Shown here one piece after another: positions 37,326 to 46,108 of a stretch of 64,000 nucleotides of DNA (position 1 is the first letter of the stretch; each line of letters begins with the position of its first letter). The notes under the pieces were generated by a model. The model saw nothing but the letters and a program-made list of their open reading frames with translations, was not told the DNA's origin and did not search any database. The translations under genes and the position numbers were made by a program. Source of the DNA: Mucilaginibacter sp. MD40. Lineage in GTDB: Bacteria > Bacteroidota > Bacteroidia > Sphingobacteriales > Sphingobacteriaceae. The stretch covers positions 2,871,852-2,935,851 of the forward strand of contig NZ_NRSW01000001.1 of assembly GCF_002288635.1 (NCBI RefSeq), written 5' to 3'.

Positions 37326-38248
37326 GCGCCTGCTTCTGCAGCTGTATACTGATGTTCATGAGCAGCCTTTTTATACTCTTTCTGTAAAACCCTTGCAGTT
37401 TGTGTGCTTCCATCGTGGCTCCAGCCAGGTGGGTTAAACAAGTATTTAACCTTATTACCAAATCCGGGGGCTTTTCGCACATCGGCAATAAGCGCCTTCC
37501 ACTCGTGGAAAATCACGTTAACCGGCCCCATATCCTCAGGCTGATGCGTAAGGCCGTACTTTACAGGTTCATCAGCATCTTCGTCATGAAAAGTTCCGAA
37601 AAGCCTGTCCCAGATGATGAATACCATCCCCATGTTTTTATCAAGGTAACGAATATTTGAAGCGTGATGAACCCGGTGATGTGCCGGCGTTACAAATATC
37701 CACCCATACCATTTAGGCAGAGGCACTTTATATTGGGTATGCACCATGTTACCGTATAATTGAGTAACCAGGTAAGCGTATAAAATATCCACAGCGTTAA
37801 AGCCCATCAATGCCAATGGCAAATAGAAAAATGTACGGTACAACGGCTCAAAAACCGTTGAGCGGAAACCCGTGGTAAAATTAAAATGCTCTGATGAATG
37901 ATGGGTTACGTGCATGGCCCAAAACAGCCTGCAATAATGGCCGGTGTAGTGCAAAACCCAGTATAGAAAATCCTGCGCTATTACCAGTACAAACCAGTAC
38001 CAAAAGGTGTTATGTATCTCAAACAGGCGAAATTGCCATGCAAAATGCAACAAGAAAAACGTACTGCCATTAACAGCCAGGTTAAGGATAAAGGCAAGGG
38101 ATGTTAGATAAATATTCGTCAGCGTATCGCGCTTTTCGTAGTATTTGCGGTTTTCGCGATAGCTAAACCACATCTCTGTTAGCGTAAGCAGGATAAGTAA
38201 ACTTACCAATACGATAACGGCTTCTGAACGTGAATCTATAGACGACAT
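37322..38248 (-). CDS. Sterol desaturase / fatty acid hydroxylase superfamily membrane di-iron enzyme
   Basis: 308 residues with four to five TM helices. Three histidine clusters for a di-iron centre are present: HYTGHYCRLFWAMH, THHSSEHFNFT, and TPAHHRVHHASN. The C-terminal soluble tail has FIIWDRLFGTFHDED. The family hydroxylates or desaturates lipids (fatty acids, carotenoids, sterol-like compounds); the substrate is unknown. Its ATG directly follows the aroB stop codon (TAA-ATG), so it is probably co-transcribed with aroB. Confidence 0.88.
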   Translation of the reverse strand: MSSIDSRSEAVIVLVSLLILLTLTEMWFSYRENRKYYEKRDTLTNIYLTSLAFILNLAVNGSTFFLLHFAWQFRLFEIHNTFWYWFVLVIAQDFLYWVLHYTGHYCRLFWAMHVTHHSSEHFNFTTGFRSTVFEPLYRTFFYLPLALMGFNAVDILYAYLVTQLYGNMVHTQYKVPLPKWYGWIFVTPAHHRVHHASNIRYLDKNMGMVFIIWDRLFGTFHDEDADEPVKYGLTHQPEDMGPVNVIFHEWKALIADVRKAPGFGNKVKYLFNPPGWSHDGSTQTARVLQKEYKKAAHEHQYTAAEAGA

Positions 38249-39307
38249 TTATAATGCTGCGTAATACCTTAAGCTGTCGCAAATTTCGGCAGGTGTGCAT
38301 ACATTGTCAATACTATATTGTCCTATACGTGTCAATAAAGTAAAGTTAATATTGCCGTTCTCGTTCTTTTTATCGTTTTGCATGTGCTGCAAAAGGGTAT
38401 CAAAAGTATCTTCCTGTAGATCATACTTTGGATAAAGCTTCATCAACACGTTGGTGATCTCCGCAAGCTCATCATCCGGTAAACCTATCTTTTTATTAGA
38501 AAGCCATGCTTCGCATATCATGCCGATAGCGATCGCTTCGCCATGAGTAAGGTGGCTATCATCATTCATTAACGACCATGTTTCTACCGCGTGGCCAATG
38601 GTATGCCCCAAATTTAAAGCCTTTCGGAAGCCTTTTTCATGGGGGTCTTCTATCACCACTTCATTCTTGATCTCAACTGAACGATGCACCAGTTCTACAG
38701 ATGGCAAGCTAAGGTCGCTTGTTTTCAGAGCGTCCCAGTAAGCTCTGTCAACTATCAAACCATGTTTCAGCATCTCGGCAAGGCCCGATAAGATCTGACG
38801 CGGGGGCATAGTCTGTAAAAAATTCACATTGATAAAAACCGCTTTCGGCTGTGTAAATGTGCCAATGATATTTTTTACACCATCCAGGTCTACGCCGGTT
38901 TTGCCGCCAACAGATGCATCTACCTGGGCAAGCAGTGATGTAGGTACCTGCACAAAATCTATCCCGCGTTTATAGGTCGATGCAACAAAGCCGCCCATAT
39001 CGGTAATTACACCGCCGCCAACGTTGATCATCAAAGCCTTACGGTCGGCACCAAAATCAATAAGCATTTTCCAGATACCGGCACAAAAATCAATATTCTT
39101 GCTTTCTTCACCGGCGTTAACTTCTATGATGTCCGTTTTATCAAGATGGGCAAGAGCTGTTTGTATGGCAGGTAAACAGTACTCTCCCGTGTTTTCGTCG
39201 GTAAGGATAAACAAGCGCGAATAATTGCCGCGCTCCACAAAATTTACAAGTTCCTGTACGGTATTCTCAAAAAATATAGGGTAGCTGTCGCTTTGAATGG
39301 TTGGCAT
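38249..39307 (-). CDS. aroB: 3-dehydroquinate synthase
   Basis: Second step of the shikimate pathway: DAHP to 3-dehydroquinate, NAD- and metal-dependent. With the start at the ATG 39307 (MPTIQSDSYPIFFE) the protein has 352 residues. NAD-binding GGGVITDMGGFVASTYKRGI, VPTSLLAQVDASVGGKTGVD, and the metal ligands in AEMLKHGLI and LNLGHTIGHAVE are all present. A TTG two codons upstream is possible but less likely. The S4-domain gene lies immediately upstream and the desaturase gene abuts it downstream. Confidence 0.95.
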   Translation of the reverse strand: MPTIQSDSYPIFFENTVQELVNFVERGNYSRLFILTDENTGEYCLPAIQTALAHLDKTDIIEVNAGEESKNIDFCAGIWKMLIDFGADRKALMINVGGGVITDMGGFVASTYKRGIDFVQVPTSLLAQVDASVGGKTGVDLDGVKNIIGTFTQPKAVFINVNFLQTMPPRQILSGLAEMLKHGLIVDRAYWDALKTSDLSLPSVELVHRSVEIKNEVVIEDPHEKGFRKALNLGHTIGHAVETWSLMNDDSHLTHGEAIAIGMICEAWLSNKKIGLPDDELAEITNVLMKLYPKYDLQEDTFDTLLQHMQNDKKNENGNINFTLLTRIGQYSIDNVCTPAEICDSLRYYAAL

Positions 39308-39316
39308 GGGCAAATC

Positions 39317-39523
39317 TTAAATCACTTTTATTTGCTGGCCACGAAATTCAACTACGTCGCCGGCTTTTACTTTAAGGCGTTTGCGATAATCAACCTGACC
39401 GTTGTATTTTACTTCACCTTCGGCAACAAATATCTGTGCTTCCCCGCCGGTTTGCACCAGGTTAACCGCTTTAAGCAGCTGTATCATTGAGATATAATCG
39501 CCCTCTACCTTAAATTCAATCAT
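39317..39523 (-). CDS. Small S4-domain RNA-binding protein
   Basis: 68 residues from the ATG at 39523 (MIEFKVEGDYISMIQLLKAV). It is a stand-alone S4 domain like YaaA/YbcJ: NLVQTGGEAQIFVAEGEVKY, NGQVDYRKRLKVKAGDVVEF. A longer reading from 39580 adds 19 residues not seen in the family. It likely binds structured RNA, perhaps ribosomal. Nine bases separate it from aroB on the same strand. Confidence 0.85.
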   Translation of the reverse strand: MIEFKVEGDYISMIQLLKAVNLVQTGGEAQIFVAEGEVKYNGQVDYRKRLKVKAGDVVEFRGQQIKVI

Positions 39524-39673
39524 GGTTGGCAAAATTAAACTATTCGTACAATAATGAGTTATCATTTTATAATTTTGCAATCGGTTAGGAGTTTATAATA
39601 GTAGCCTACACTTAGTGAAAAATTCACCAGGTTTGTTGGGCTAACTTATTCCGCCCCGAACGCCGTACAATAC

Positions 39674-40852
39674 ATGAACGAAAAACTGTCCTTCGAAAAT
39701 ACCGAGATCGCTTTCCGCCACTCAACAGATGCTGATCTTAACCGCGCTTACTGGCTATTTAAGGTTATTAACGTTAACTTTTTGGTAAAAATAGGCCCAC
39801 CAATTACCAACTTCGCCATGAATATTGGGTTGCCTATAAAAGGGCTTATCAAAGCAACCATATTTAAACATTTCTGCGGTGGTGAAACTATCGAAGAATG
39901 TTCAAAAACCACGGCTAACCTGGCTGCAGGAGGCGTAGGGACTATTTTAGATTACTCGGTAGAGGGTGAAGATAGCGAACAGGTTTTTGACAGCACGCGT
40001 GACGAGATCATCCGTACCATACTTACTGCTGCAAAAAGCAAAAGCATACCGCTTACCGTTTTTAAGGTTACCGGTGTTGCACGTTTTGCGCTTTTGGAAA
40101 AACTTGATGCAGGTTTAAAACTAAGCGTAGACGAGCAACTTGAATGGCAAACCGCGCAAGACAGGGTATTGGCCATTTGCGAGATGGCCCATTCTGAGGG
40201 CGTGCCGGTAATGATAGATGCGGAAGAGAGCTGGATACAAAAAACAATAGACCACCTGGCTTTAAACATGATGCGTTTCTTTAACAAGGAAACGAACATT
40301 GTTTACAACACCTATCAATTATATCGCCATGATAAGCTGGCTTCGCTGATTGCCGACCATGCTGTTGCCGAAACAGAAGGCTTTATACTTGGTGCTAAAA
40401 TTGTGCGCGGTGCTTATATGGAAAAAGAGCGTAAACGTGCCGAAGAAAAAGGTTATCCCTCACCTATCCAGCCCAACAAAGAAGCTACCGACCGCGATTA
40501 CAACGACGCCATAATCTATTGCGCAGATAACGTGAACAACATTGCCTTCGTTGCCGGAACCCATAACGAAGAAAGCTGCCGCTTACTAGCCGACTTGCTA
40601 AACGAGAAAAAGATAGAGCATAAAAACCCTCACGTGTACTTCTCACAGCTATTAGGCATGAGTGATAACTTAAGCTTTAACCTTGCTAACGCTAACTACA
40701 ATGTAGCCAAATACGTGCCCTATGGCCCTGTTAAAGCGGTACTGCCTTATTTGTTCCGCCGTGCGCAGGAAAATACTGCTATTGCCGGGCAAATGAGTAG
40801 AGAGTTAAGCTTGATAAGTAAAGAGCGCAAGCGCAGAGCAGCAAAAGCTTAA
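39674..40852 (+). CDS. putA: Proline dehydrogenase
   Basis: 392 residues, monofunctional FAD enzyme oxidising proline to pyrroline-5-carboxylate. The barrel motifs are present: PLTVFKVTGVARFALLEKL, GVPVMIDAEESWIQKTIDHL, GAKIVRGAYMEKERKRAEEK, AFVAGTHNEESCRLLADLL, and YVPYGPVKAVLPYLFRRAQEN with the substrate-binding arginines. There is no fused P5C dehydrogenase domain, and no P5C dehydrogenase gene is nearby. It converges on the HAD phosphatase gene. Confidence 0.92.
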   Translation: MNEKLSFENTEIAFRHSTDADLNRAYWLFKVINVNFLVKIGPPITNFAMNIGLPIKGLIKATIFKHFCGGETIEECSKTTANLAAGGVGTILDYSVEGEDSEQVFDSTRDEIIRTILTAAKSKSIPLTVFKVTGVARFALLEKLDAGLKLSVDEQLEWQTAQDRVLAICEMAHSEGVPVMIDAEESWIQKTIDHLALNMMRFFNKETNIVYNTYQLYRHDKLASLIADHAVAETEGFILGAKIVRGAYMEKERKRAEEKGYPSPIQPNKEATDRDYNDAIIYCADNVNNIAFVAGTHNEESCRLLADLLNEKKIEHKNPHVYFSQLLGMSDNLSFNLANANYNVAKYVPYGPVKAVLPYLFRRAQENTAIAGQMSRELSLISKERKRRAAKA

Positions 40853-40860
40853 TTTACACT

Positions 40861-41496
40861 TTAATCTAAAAGGTGTTCGCGCCCGGCAAACTGCTGTATG
40901 GTATCAGGCGCGGTCATTAAAAAGGTTTGTATACCTAAGGTTTTGGCTGCGTCCAAATGTTGCGGAGAATCGTCAATAAATAATGTTTCTTCTGCTTTGA
41001 GGTCATTCTCTTCCAGTACCTGCTTAAAAATGGCTATTTCGGGCTTACGTTTACCGATAAGGTGCGAGTAATAAGTTTTATCGAACAAGTGCTCGTTATC
41101 GTTAAAACCAAAGTCGGTTTTAAGATAGTTCATGATGTAATTATAGTGGATATCGTTAATGTTGCTCAACAAAAACGTACGGTACTTTTCTTTTAGCTTT
41201 AATAACAAATCGTGGTTGCCAGGGGCTATACCTATGAGCAAACTATTCCAGGCATCAGTGATCTGTTGATCTGTTACATTGGCATTACCTATCTTTTGCT
41301 TAACGTAAGAACGAAACTCGCTGGCGCTTACCTCGCCCCTGTCAAACTTATCAAATATCTGATCTTGTTGCCTGTGACCAAAAAACTCTTCGGGATTTGC
41401 AATCCCCAACTGCCTGAAAGCTTCCTGACTGCGTTTAAAATCAATTGAAAAAATTACGTTTCCGTAATCAAATATGATGTTTTTGATATTGTGCAT
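40861..41496 (-). CDS. HAD-superfamily phosphatase, YihX-like
   Basis: 211 residues. Motif I reads NIIFDYGNVIFSID, the DxGN form of YihX-like HAD phosphatases rather than DxDxT. Motif II is FLLSNINDIHYNYI, and motif IV is ETLFIDDSPQHLDAAKTLGI. The helical cap follows motif I. E. coli YihX hydrolyses glucose-1-phosphate; the same substrate here is only a possibility. It is monocistronic and its 3' end is 8 bp from the proline dehydrogenase stop. Confidence 0.85.
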   Translation of the reverse strand: MHNIKNIIFDYGNVIFSIDFKRSQEAFRQLGIANPEEFFGHRQQDQIFDKFDRGEVSASEFRSYVKQKIGNANVTDQQITDAWNSLLIGIAPGNHDLLLKLKEKYRTFLLSNINDIHYNYIMNYLKTDFGFNDNEHLFDKTYYSHLIGKRKPEIAIFKQVLEENDLKAEETLFIDDSPQHLDAAKTLGIQTFLMTAPDTIQQFAGREHLLD

Positions 41497-41673
41497 ACTT
41501 GCTTATTTGCTATTGCAATAATATTGCTTTCTAATTGTATGTTTTGCTGCTGTACGATAATTTTTGGCACGATGGTAGTATGTAAGTAGCATTCCACACT
41601 TAATTGCGTATATATGGGTTTACATGTCATCTATGTAACCATATTGCAATACTACAAATGTTGATTTTATTTT

Positions 41674-42897
41674 ATGTATAAACTACTTGCCGCTGCGTTT
41701 CTATGTTTGCTTACTGCCACCACCTACGGACAAAATGCAACCACAATAGTACCCGGTAACAATACGGTTAGAGATACAGCTAACCAAACAGATGTGATAG
41801 ACATCTACAGATCGATATTTAAACCCAAAACAAGAAAACCTCGCTTTTCTGAAGATAAAACCGTTTATTTCTCCATATTGCCCTTCGGTGGGCAAGTACC
41901 GGGCGGTACCGGTAAGGCACTAATAACCAGCACAACAGCGGGTATTTACCTTGGCCCAAGGCAAACCACTAACATCTCAAGCGCCACATTCACACCCTAT
42001 CTCAACTTCAGAGGTAGGTTTGGTTTACCACTACGTACCAGCATATGGTTACCCAATAATAAATGGACCGTACAAGGTGATACGCGTTTTTTAGTATACC
42101 CGCAATATACATGGGGATTGGGTAATAAAAACGGCTATCTTGATCGCACTCTGGTTGATTACAAATACATCCGTTTTTATCAAAGTGTTTTAAAACGCCT
42201 TAAGCCGTATCTATTTGCCGGTATAGGTTATGATCTCGATTACAGGATAGATGTAAGGAGCGATGAGCCCAATATTGACCTGAAAGAGTTTACCGGCTAC
42301 AATTACGGTGTTAATGGTAACTCATTCTCCTCGGGTGTTACCCTAAACCTTTTGTATGATACCCGCAATAATTCCATTAACCCATTACCGGGTGCGTACG
42401 CCAATGTTATCTACCGCGTTAACCCCAAGTTTTTGGGAAGCCAGGAGAACTGGACTTCGCTATATGTAGATGTGCGTAAGTACATTTCTATGAATCCCGG
42501 AAAACCGAATCAACAAAACACCCTTGCTTTTTGGTCATATTTATGGAAGGCATTCTCGAACAAAACCCCATATCTGGATTTACCAAGTACAGGTTGGGAC
42601 CCCTATAATCGCTCCGCACGAGGTATAGATCAAAACCGATATCGCGGTAGAACGCTTTTATATTTTGAGACAGAGTATCGCAGAGATATTACTAATGACG
42701 GGCTGCTTGGTTTTGTTGTGTTTACTAACGTTAACACGGTAAGCGGTTCAAAAAGCCTGTTCACGTCATGGCATCCTGCAGCGGGCACAGGTTTACGTAT
42801 TAAATTTAACAAAGGTGCAAACACCAATATTGGTGTCGATTATGGCTTTAGCCAGGGTTACCGTGCTATTATGCTGAACTTAGGCGAAGCATTTTAA
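41674..42897 (+). CDS. BamA/TamA-like outer-membrane beta-barrel protein
   Basis: 407 residues with a signal peptide (ending TTYGQ). Rich in alternating aromatic beta-strands: FSILPFGGQVPGGTGKALIT, NLLYDTRNNSINPLPGAYAN, and a terminal LNLGEAF. The YDTRNN-P-x-x-G pattern is that of the Omp85/surface-antigen barrel. No POTRA domain precedes it, only about 50 residues. It may act as a small porin-like or lipid-related barrel; the function is unknown. Stands alone. Confidence 0.78.
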   Translation: MYKLLAAAFLCLLTATTYGQNATTIVPGNNTVRDTANQTDVIDIYRSIFKPKTRKPRFSEDKTVYFSILPFGGQVPGGTGKALITSTTAGIYLGPRQTTNISSATFTPYLNFRGRFGLPLRTSIWLPNNKWTVQGDTRFLVYPQYTWGLGNKNGYLDRTLVDYKYIRFYQSVLKRLKPYLFAGIGYDLDYRIDVRSDEPNIDLKEFTGYNYGVNGNSFSSGVTLNLLYDTRNNSINPLPGAYANVIYRVNPKFLGSQENWTSLYVDVRKYISMNPGKPNQQNTLAFWSYLWKAFSNKTPYLDLPSTGWDPYNRSARGIDQNRYRGRTLLYFETEYRRDITNDGLLGFVVFTNVNTVSGSKSLFTSWHPAAGTGLRIKFNKGANTNIGVDYGFSQGYRAIMLNLGEAF

Positions 42898-43027
42898 GAT
42901 TTGATATTGAGTCAGTTACTAATAGCCGAATATATTGCCCTAAAAACTTTAAAAAAAATTAGCCTACACTTTGGCAAAGTGACCCTAATTGCGTAATATT
43001 GCGCCTCGAAAATATCGAATATTTTCA

Positions 43028-43101
43028 GCGCCTATAGCTCAGTCGGTTAGAGTAGAAGACTCATAATCTTTTGGTCCCTGGTTCGAGCCCAGGTGGGCGC
43101 A
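43028..43101 (+). tRNA. tRNA with CAT anticodon (elongator Met or lysidine-modified Ile2)
   Basis: A full 74-nt cloverleaf: acceptor GCGCCTA pairs with TGGGCGC, D stem GCTC/GAGT, anticodon stem GAAGA/TCTTT with loop CTCATAA (anticodon CAT at 43062-43064), and T arm CCTGG-TTCGAGC-CCAGG. Discriminator A, no encoded CCA. It lacks initiator features. Elongator Met and Ile2 share this anticodon; C4-G69, C5-G68 and U12-A23 are compatible with the TilS substrate, so the identity is left open. Confidence 0.93.
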
Positions 43102-43129
43102 CTGAGTAGACAGTAACTACACGTAAACA

Positions 43130-43159
43130 CCCTCTAAATAAATATTTAGAGGGTTTTTT
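43130..43159 (+). terminator. Rho-independent terminator after the tRNA
   Basis: CCCTCTAAAT and ATTTAGAGGG form a 10-bp stem with a 4-base loop, followed by six T. It ends 28 bp after the start of the hairpin and lies just beyond the tRNA, as expected for its transcript end. The 353 bp between the outer-membrane gene and the nitroreductase gene hold only this tRNA and terminator. Confidence 0.85.
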
Positions 43160-43250
43160 ATTATCTACTCTTAGCCAAACAAAGCCAAGTCTTTTTCCCT
43201 TGCGATTTATGCTGGGCTTAAAGATAGTTACTTTGCGGTTCTAACGGCGA

Positions 43251-43883
43251 TCACTTATATTCGATCACAAACTCTTCAACCGGGTTGCGTACTTTTTTCA
43301 TTGACGCAAGCCAATCGTTCTCGTCGCGGTAGCCTAAATATAACAAGGTTACGCTTTTGAGTCCTTTCTGCTTAAGGTTCAGCAATTCATCAACAAGCGC
43401 ATTGTTGAAACCTTCCGCGGGAGTGCTGTCTACCTTAAGTTCTGCAGCTTGTGCAATAGCCATTGCGAAGGCGATGTATGATTGCCTTGCGGTGTGCACA
43501 AAGTTTTCCTCTGCAGTTTCATTCAGGTAAAGGTTTTTAATCTTATCCGTGTAGCTGCTAAATCTTCCGCGTGGCAAATCTCTTTCGTCGGTAATGCGGT
43601 CATAAATAGTATCTATCCGTTCTGCGGTATATCTGTCCCAAGCTGCAAATACAAGCACGTGCGAGCAATCAACCATTACTTCGGGATTAAGCGAACTTGG
43701 TGCAAGCTTTTCTTTAATATCCTGATTGGATACCACAAGCACCCGAAACTGCTGCAAACCTGAAGAGGTTGGCGCCAACCGGGCGGCTTCTATAATTTTA
43801 TCAACATCTTTCTGACTCACTTTTTTAGTCGGGTCATATTTTTTAGTGGCATATCGCCACTTTAAATCATCTATTAATGACAT
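43251..43883 (-). CDS. NAD(P)H-dependent nitroreductase-family oxidoreductase
   Basis: 210 residues, FMN enzyme of the NfsB-like group. The N-terminal FMN contact is KWRYATKKYDPTKK, followed by EAARLAPTSSGLQQFRVLVV; the C-terminal LYLGYRDENDWLASMKKVR is also typical. It reduces quinones or nitro-compounds with two electrons. It is the last gene of a five-gene reverse-strand cluster (regulator, DoxX, DJ-1-like, Ohr, nitroreductase), so a role in electrophile or quinone detoxification fits the context. Confidence 0.9.
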   Translation of the reverse strand: MSLIDDLKWRYATKKYDPTKKVSQKDVDKIIEAARLAPTSSGLQQFRVLVVSNQDIKEKLAPSSLNPEVMVDCSHVLVFAAWDRYTAERIDTIYDRITDERDLPRGRFSSYTDKIKNLYLNETAEENFVHTARQSYIAFAMAIAQAAELKVDSTPAEGFNNALVDELLNLKQKGLKSVTLLYLGYRDENDWLASMKKVRNPVEEFVIEYK

Positions 43884-43939
43884 TTTTATAAATTTTAGAA
43901 ACAGCTGACTTGAATAATTTCAAGCCAGCTGTCGAAATT

Positions 43940-44362
43940 TTATTGATTAGTAACTGCTAATTTAACATCCACGTTACCACGTGTAGCGTTAGAGTATGGG
44001 CACACCTGGTGTGCTTTAGCTACCAGTTCGTTAGCCTTATCCAAATCAATTTCTTTGATGTTTACATCAAGCTCTACTGACAGTCCAAAACCACCGGCGT
44101 CGTTTTGTCCGATACTTATTTTCGCGGTTACTGTGGTATCACCAGTAGTAACTTTTTCCTGTTTGATCACTAAGTTTAGTGCACTATCAAAACAGGCGGC
44201 ATAACCTGCCGCGAACAATTGCTCGGGGTTGGTATAGTTGTCATTAGCACCGCCAAGCGCTTTAGGCATCCTGACCTCCAGATTTAACACACCGTTACTA
44301 CTTTGTACATGGCCATTACGGCCTCCGGTCGCGGTTGCATCCGCCGTATATAATGTTTTCAT
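43940..44362 (-). CDS. ohr: Organic hydroperoxide resistance protein, Ohr/OsmC family
   Basis: 140 residues, thiol peroxidase reducing lipid and organic hydroperoxides. The catalytic cysteines are C57 (AAGYAACFDSAL) and C121 (HQVCPYSNATRGN), with the conserved N-terminal LYTADATATGGRNG. Ohr-type spacing and the VCPYSNATRGN motif favour Ohr over OsmC. It sits in the cluster led by an OhrR-like regulator with a candidate operator at 45908-45929. Confidence 0.94.
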   Translation of the reverse strand: MKTLYTADATATGGRNGHVQSSNGVLNLEVRMPKALGGANDNYTNPEQLFAAGYAACFDSALNLVIKQEKVTTGDTTVTAKISIGQNDAGGFGLSVELDVNIKEIDLDKANELVAKAHQVCPYSNATRGNVDVKLAVTNQ

Positions 44363-44388
44363 TTTTCTGTTTTTATATAAAGCAACTA

Positions 44389-45066
44389 TTATTTTAAACG
44401 GTTGATCATTTTTTCAGCAACACTTTCTGAAGATGCCGGATTTTGGCCGGTGATCAGTAACCCGTCTTCAACCACATGTACACCCCAGTCATCTACTTTG
44501 CTATAGTTTCCACCCAGGTTTTTCAGTTCATTTTCAACTAAGAAAGGCACCACATCGGTAAGTTTAACGGCCGCTTCTTCTGTATTAGAAAAACCGGTAA
44601 CATTTTTACCTTTTACAAACGGCTCTCCGTTTTCAAACTTCACATTCTTGAAAGCCCCGGGTGCATGGCAAACCGCCCCTACTAATTTGCCGCTGTTATA
44701 AAAATCGAGTATCAACTGAGCCGATTTTGTATCATTGGCCAAATCCCAAAGCGGACCATGACCACCCGGATAAAAGATAGCATCAAAATCTGACGCATTC
44801 ATTTCATTAAGCTTATGGGTATGAGTAATAACATCCTGCACTTTAGCATCATTATAATAGCGTTTGGTAGCCTCAGTTTGTGCAGATGGCGCTTCGCTGT
44901 TAGGATCAATAGGTGCCTGCCCACCTTTAGGGGTGGCTACTGTAACCTCGTAACCAGCATCAGTAAATTTGTAATAAGGTGCAGCGAATTCTTCTACCCA
45001 AAAACCTGTTTTGTGGCCGGTATCGCCAAGTTTGTCATGTGAAGTAACTACAAATAAAATTTTCAT
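44389..45066 (-). CDS. DJ-1/PfpI family protein (Hsp31-like)
   Basis: 225 residues. The nucleophile elbow AVCHAPGAFKNV carries the family cysteine (about residue 134). FYPGGHGPLWDLAND and FWVEEFAAPYYKFTDAGYEV are the other family motifs. Proteins of this type act as glyoxalase III, deglycase-like or chaperone enzymes; the exact activity is unsettled. Placement between DoxX and Ohr in a peroxide cluster suggests protection from reactive aldehydes or oxidants. Confidence 0.9.
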   Translation of the reverse strand: MKILFVVTSHDKLGDTGHKTGFWVEEFAAPYYKFTDAGYEVTVATPKGGQAPIDPNSEAPSAQTEATKRYYNDAKVQDVITHTHKLNEMNASDFDAIFYPGGHGPLWDLANDTKSAQLILDFYNSGKLVGAVCHAPGAFKNVKFENGEPFVKGKNVTGFSNTEEAAVKLTDVVPFLVENELKNLGGNYSKVDDWGVHVVEDGLLITGQNPASSESVAEKMINRLK

Positions 45067-45090
45067 TGGTGGATCTTTTTAATGATATAA

Positions 45091-45489
45091 TTATTGATTT
45101 TTCTTGGTGAGCGCATTGGTACTCCATAGCGCCCATAGGATAAGGATCGGCTGAAAAAAGAGTCTTATAAACCTTGCCTTGTCGGTGTTAAGGCCGAAGG
45201 TATCAACTTTATTAACGTACTGCGATATATTGCCAGGGAAGATCAATATAAAGAAAACGGCCGCGGTGATGCCTACCCACTTTTTATACCGAACCGCGAA
45301 AATGAGTGTTAAACCCAAACTGATCTCTACTATTCCGGATAGGATAACCGTCAAATCCGGATCAACAGGGAGCCACCCGGGCACCTGTGCTAAAAACTCT
45401 GACCGGTTAAAGGTAAGGTGACTTACACCGGCGAAAGTCAAAAAGGCACCCAGAATAATGCGGGCAATATTTTGTGTTACTGCACGCAT
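45091..45489 (-). CDS. DoxX family membrane protein
   Basis: 132 residues, four TM helices. It has the motif ARIILGAFLTFAGVSHLTFN followed by FLAQVPGWLP, then GIVEISLGLTLIF and FILIFPGNISQYVNK, typical of DoxX-type proteins in stress operons. Its start is immediately next to the stop of the OhrR-like gene (45490), so they are translated from one mRNA. The biochemical function is unknown. Confidence 0.85.
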   Translation of the reverse strand: MRAVTQNIARIILGAFLTFAGVSHLTFNRSEFLAQVPGWLPVDPDLTVILSGIVEISLGLTLIFAVRYKKWVGITAAVFFILIFPGNISQYVNKVDTFGLNTDKARFIRLFFQPILILWALWSTNALTKKNQ

Positions 45490-45915
45490 TTATTTTCCTA
45501 AAGCTTTATTTAACAGTACCTTAAGTTGACTCAATTCATCTAAGGATATATTAGAACACCTAATCAATTCCATTGGGATGTGCTTTGCGCTTTCTTTCAA
45601 TTTAATTCCTGAGGCTGTCAAAGAGATCATAACGATCCGCTCATCTTGTTTGCTACGGGTCCTGTTTACAAGGCCTTTTTGTTCTAATCTTTTTAATAAC
45701 GGCGTAAGCGTGCCGGTGTCCAGATATAGTTTCTCGCCTAATTGATTTACCGTTTGCTCTCTGTGCTCCCAAAGAACCATTAATACCAGATATTGTGGAT
45801 AGGTAATATCCAGTTGAGCCAGCAACGGCCTGTAAAGATTGGTCAGGTTCCTGGAGAATGCGTATGCCGGGAAACATATCTGATCTTCAAGCTTTAACAA
45901 ATTTTCCATATACAT
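45490..45915 (-). CDS. ohrR: OhrR-type MarR family peroxide-sensing repressor
   Basis: About 139-141 residues; start at 45915 or the ATG two codons later at 45909 (MENLLKLEDQICFPAYAFSR). Numbered from 45909, Cys12 lies in the LExQICFxxYAxSR context of the OhrR reactive cysteine, which is oxidised by organic peroxides. The winged helix reads QLGEKLYLDTGTLTPLLKRL and NRTRSKQDERIVMISLT. It heads the doxX, DJ-1, ohr and nitroreductase genes. A palindrome covering its own start codon suggests autorepression relieved by peroxide. Confidence 0.9.
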   Translation of the reverse strand: MYMENLLKLEDQICFPAYAFSRNLTNLYRPLLAQLDITYPQYLVLMVLWEHREQTVNQLGEKLYLDTGTLTPLLKRLEQKGLVNRTRSKQDERIVMISLTASGIKLKESAKHIPMELIRCSNISLDELSQLKVLLNKALGK

Positions 45916-45929
45916 TTAACGTTGTATAT
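45908..45929. promoter_or_regulatory. Candidate OhrR operator overlapping the ohrR start
   Basis: ATATACA (45908-45914) and TGTATAT (45923-45929) form a perfect 7-bp inverted repeat with an 8-bp spacer. It covers the ohrR start codon. The TACA/TGTA arms resemble known OhrR operator half-sites. The assignment rests on position and half-site similarity. Confidence 0.5.
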
Positions 45930-46108
45930 CAAAAAATGTTTTGCACAATATAATTTTTCACAACATTAATTAGGTTAATTGATAGCTGGCAGGATATATT
46001 TATTTTTCCTTAGCTATTATTGGTAAAAAGTGTTAAAAATATATTTGCTTTTGAAAACGAATTATCTTTATAGCTTTAAGCACTCACATTAGCTTAAACA
46101 TCAAGAAT

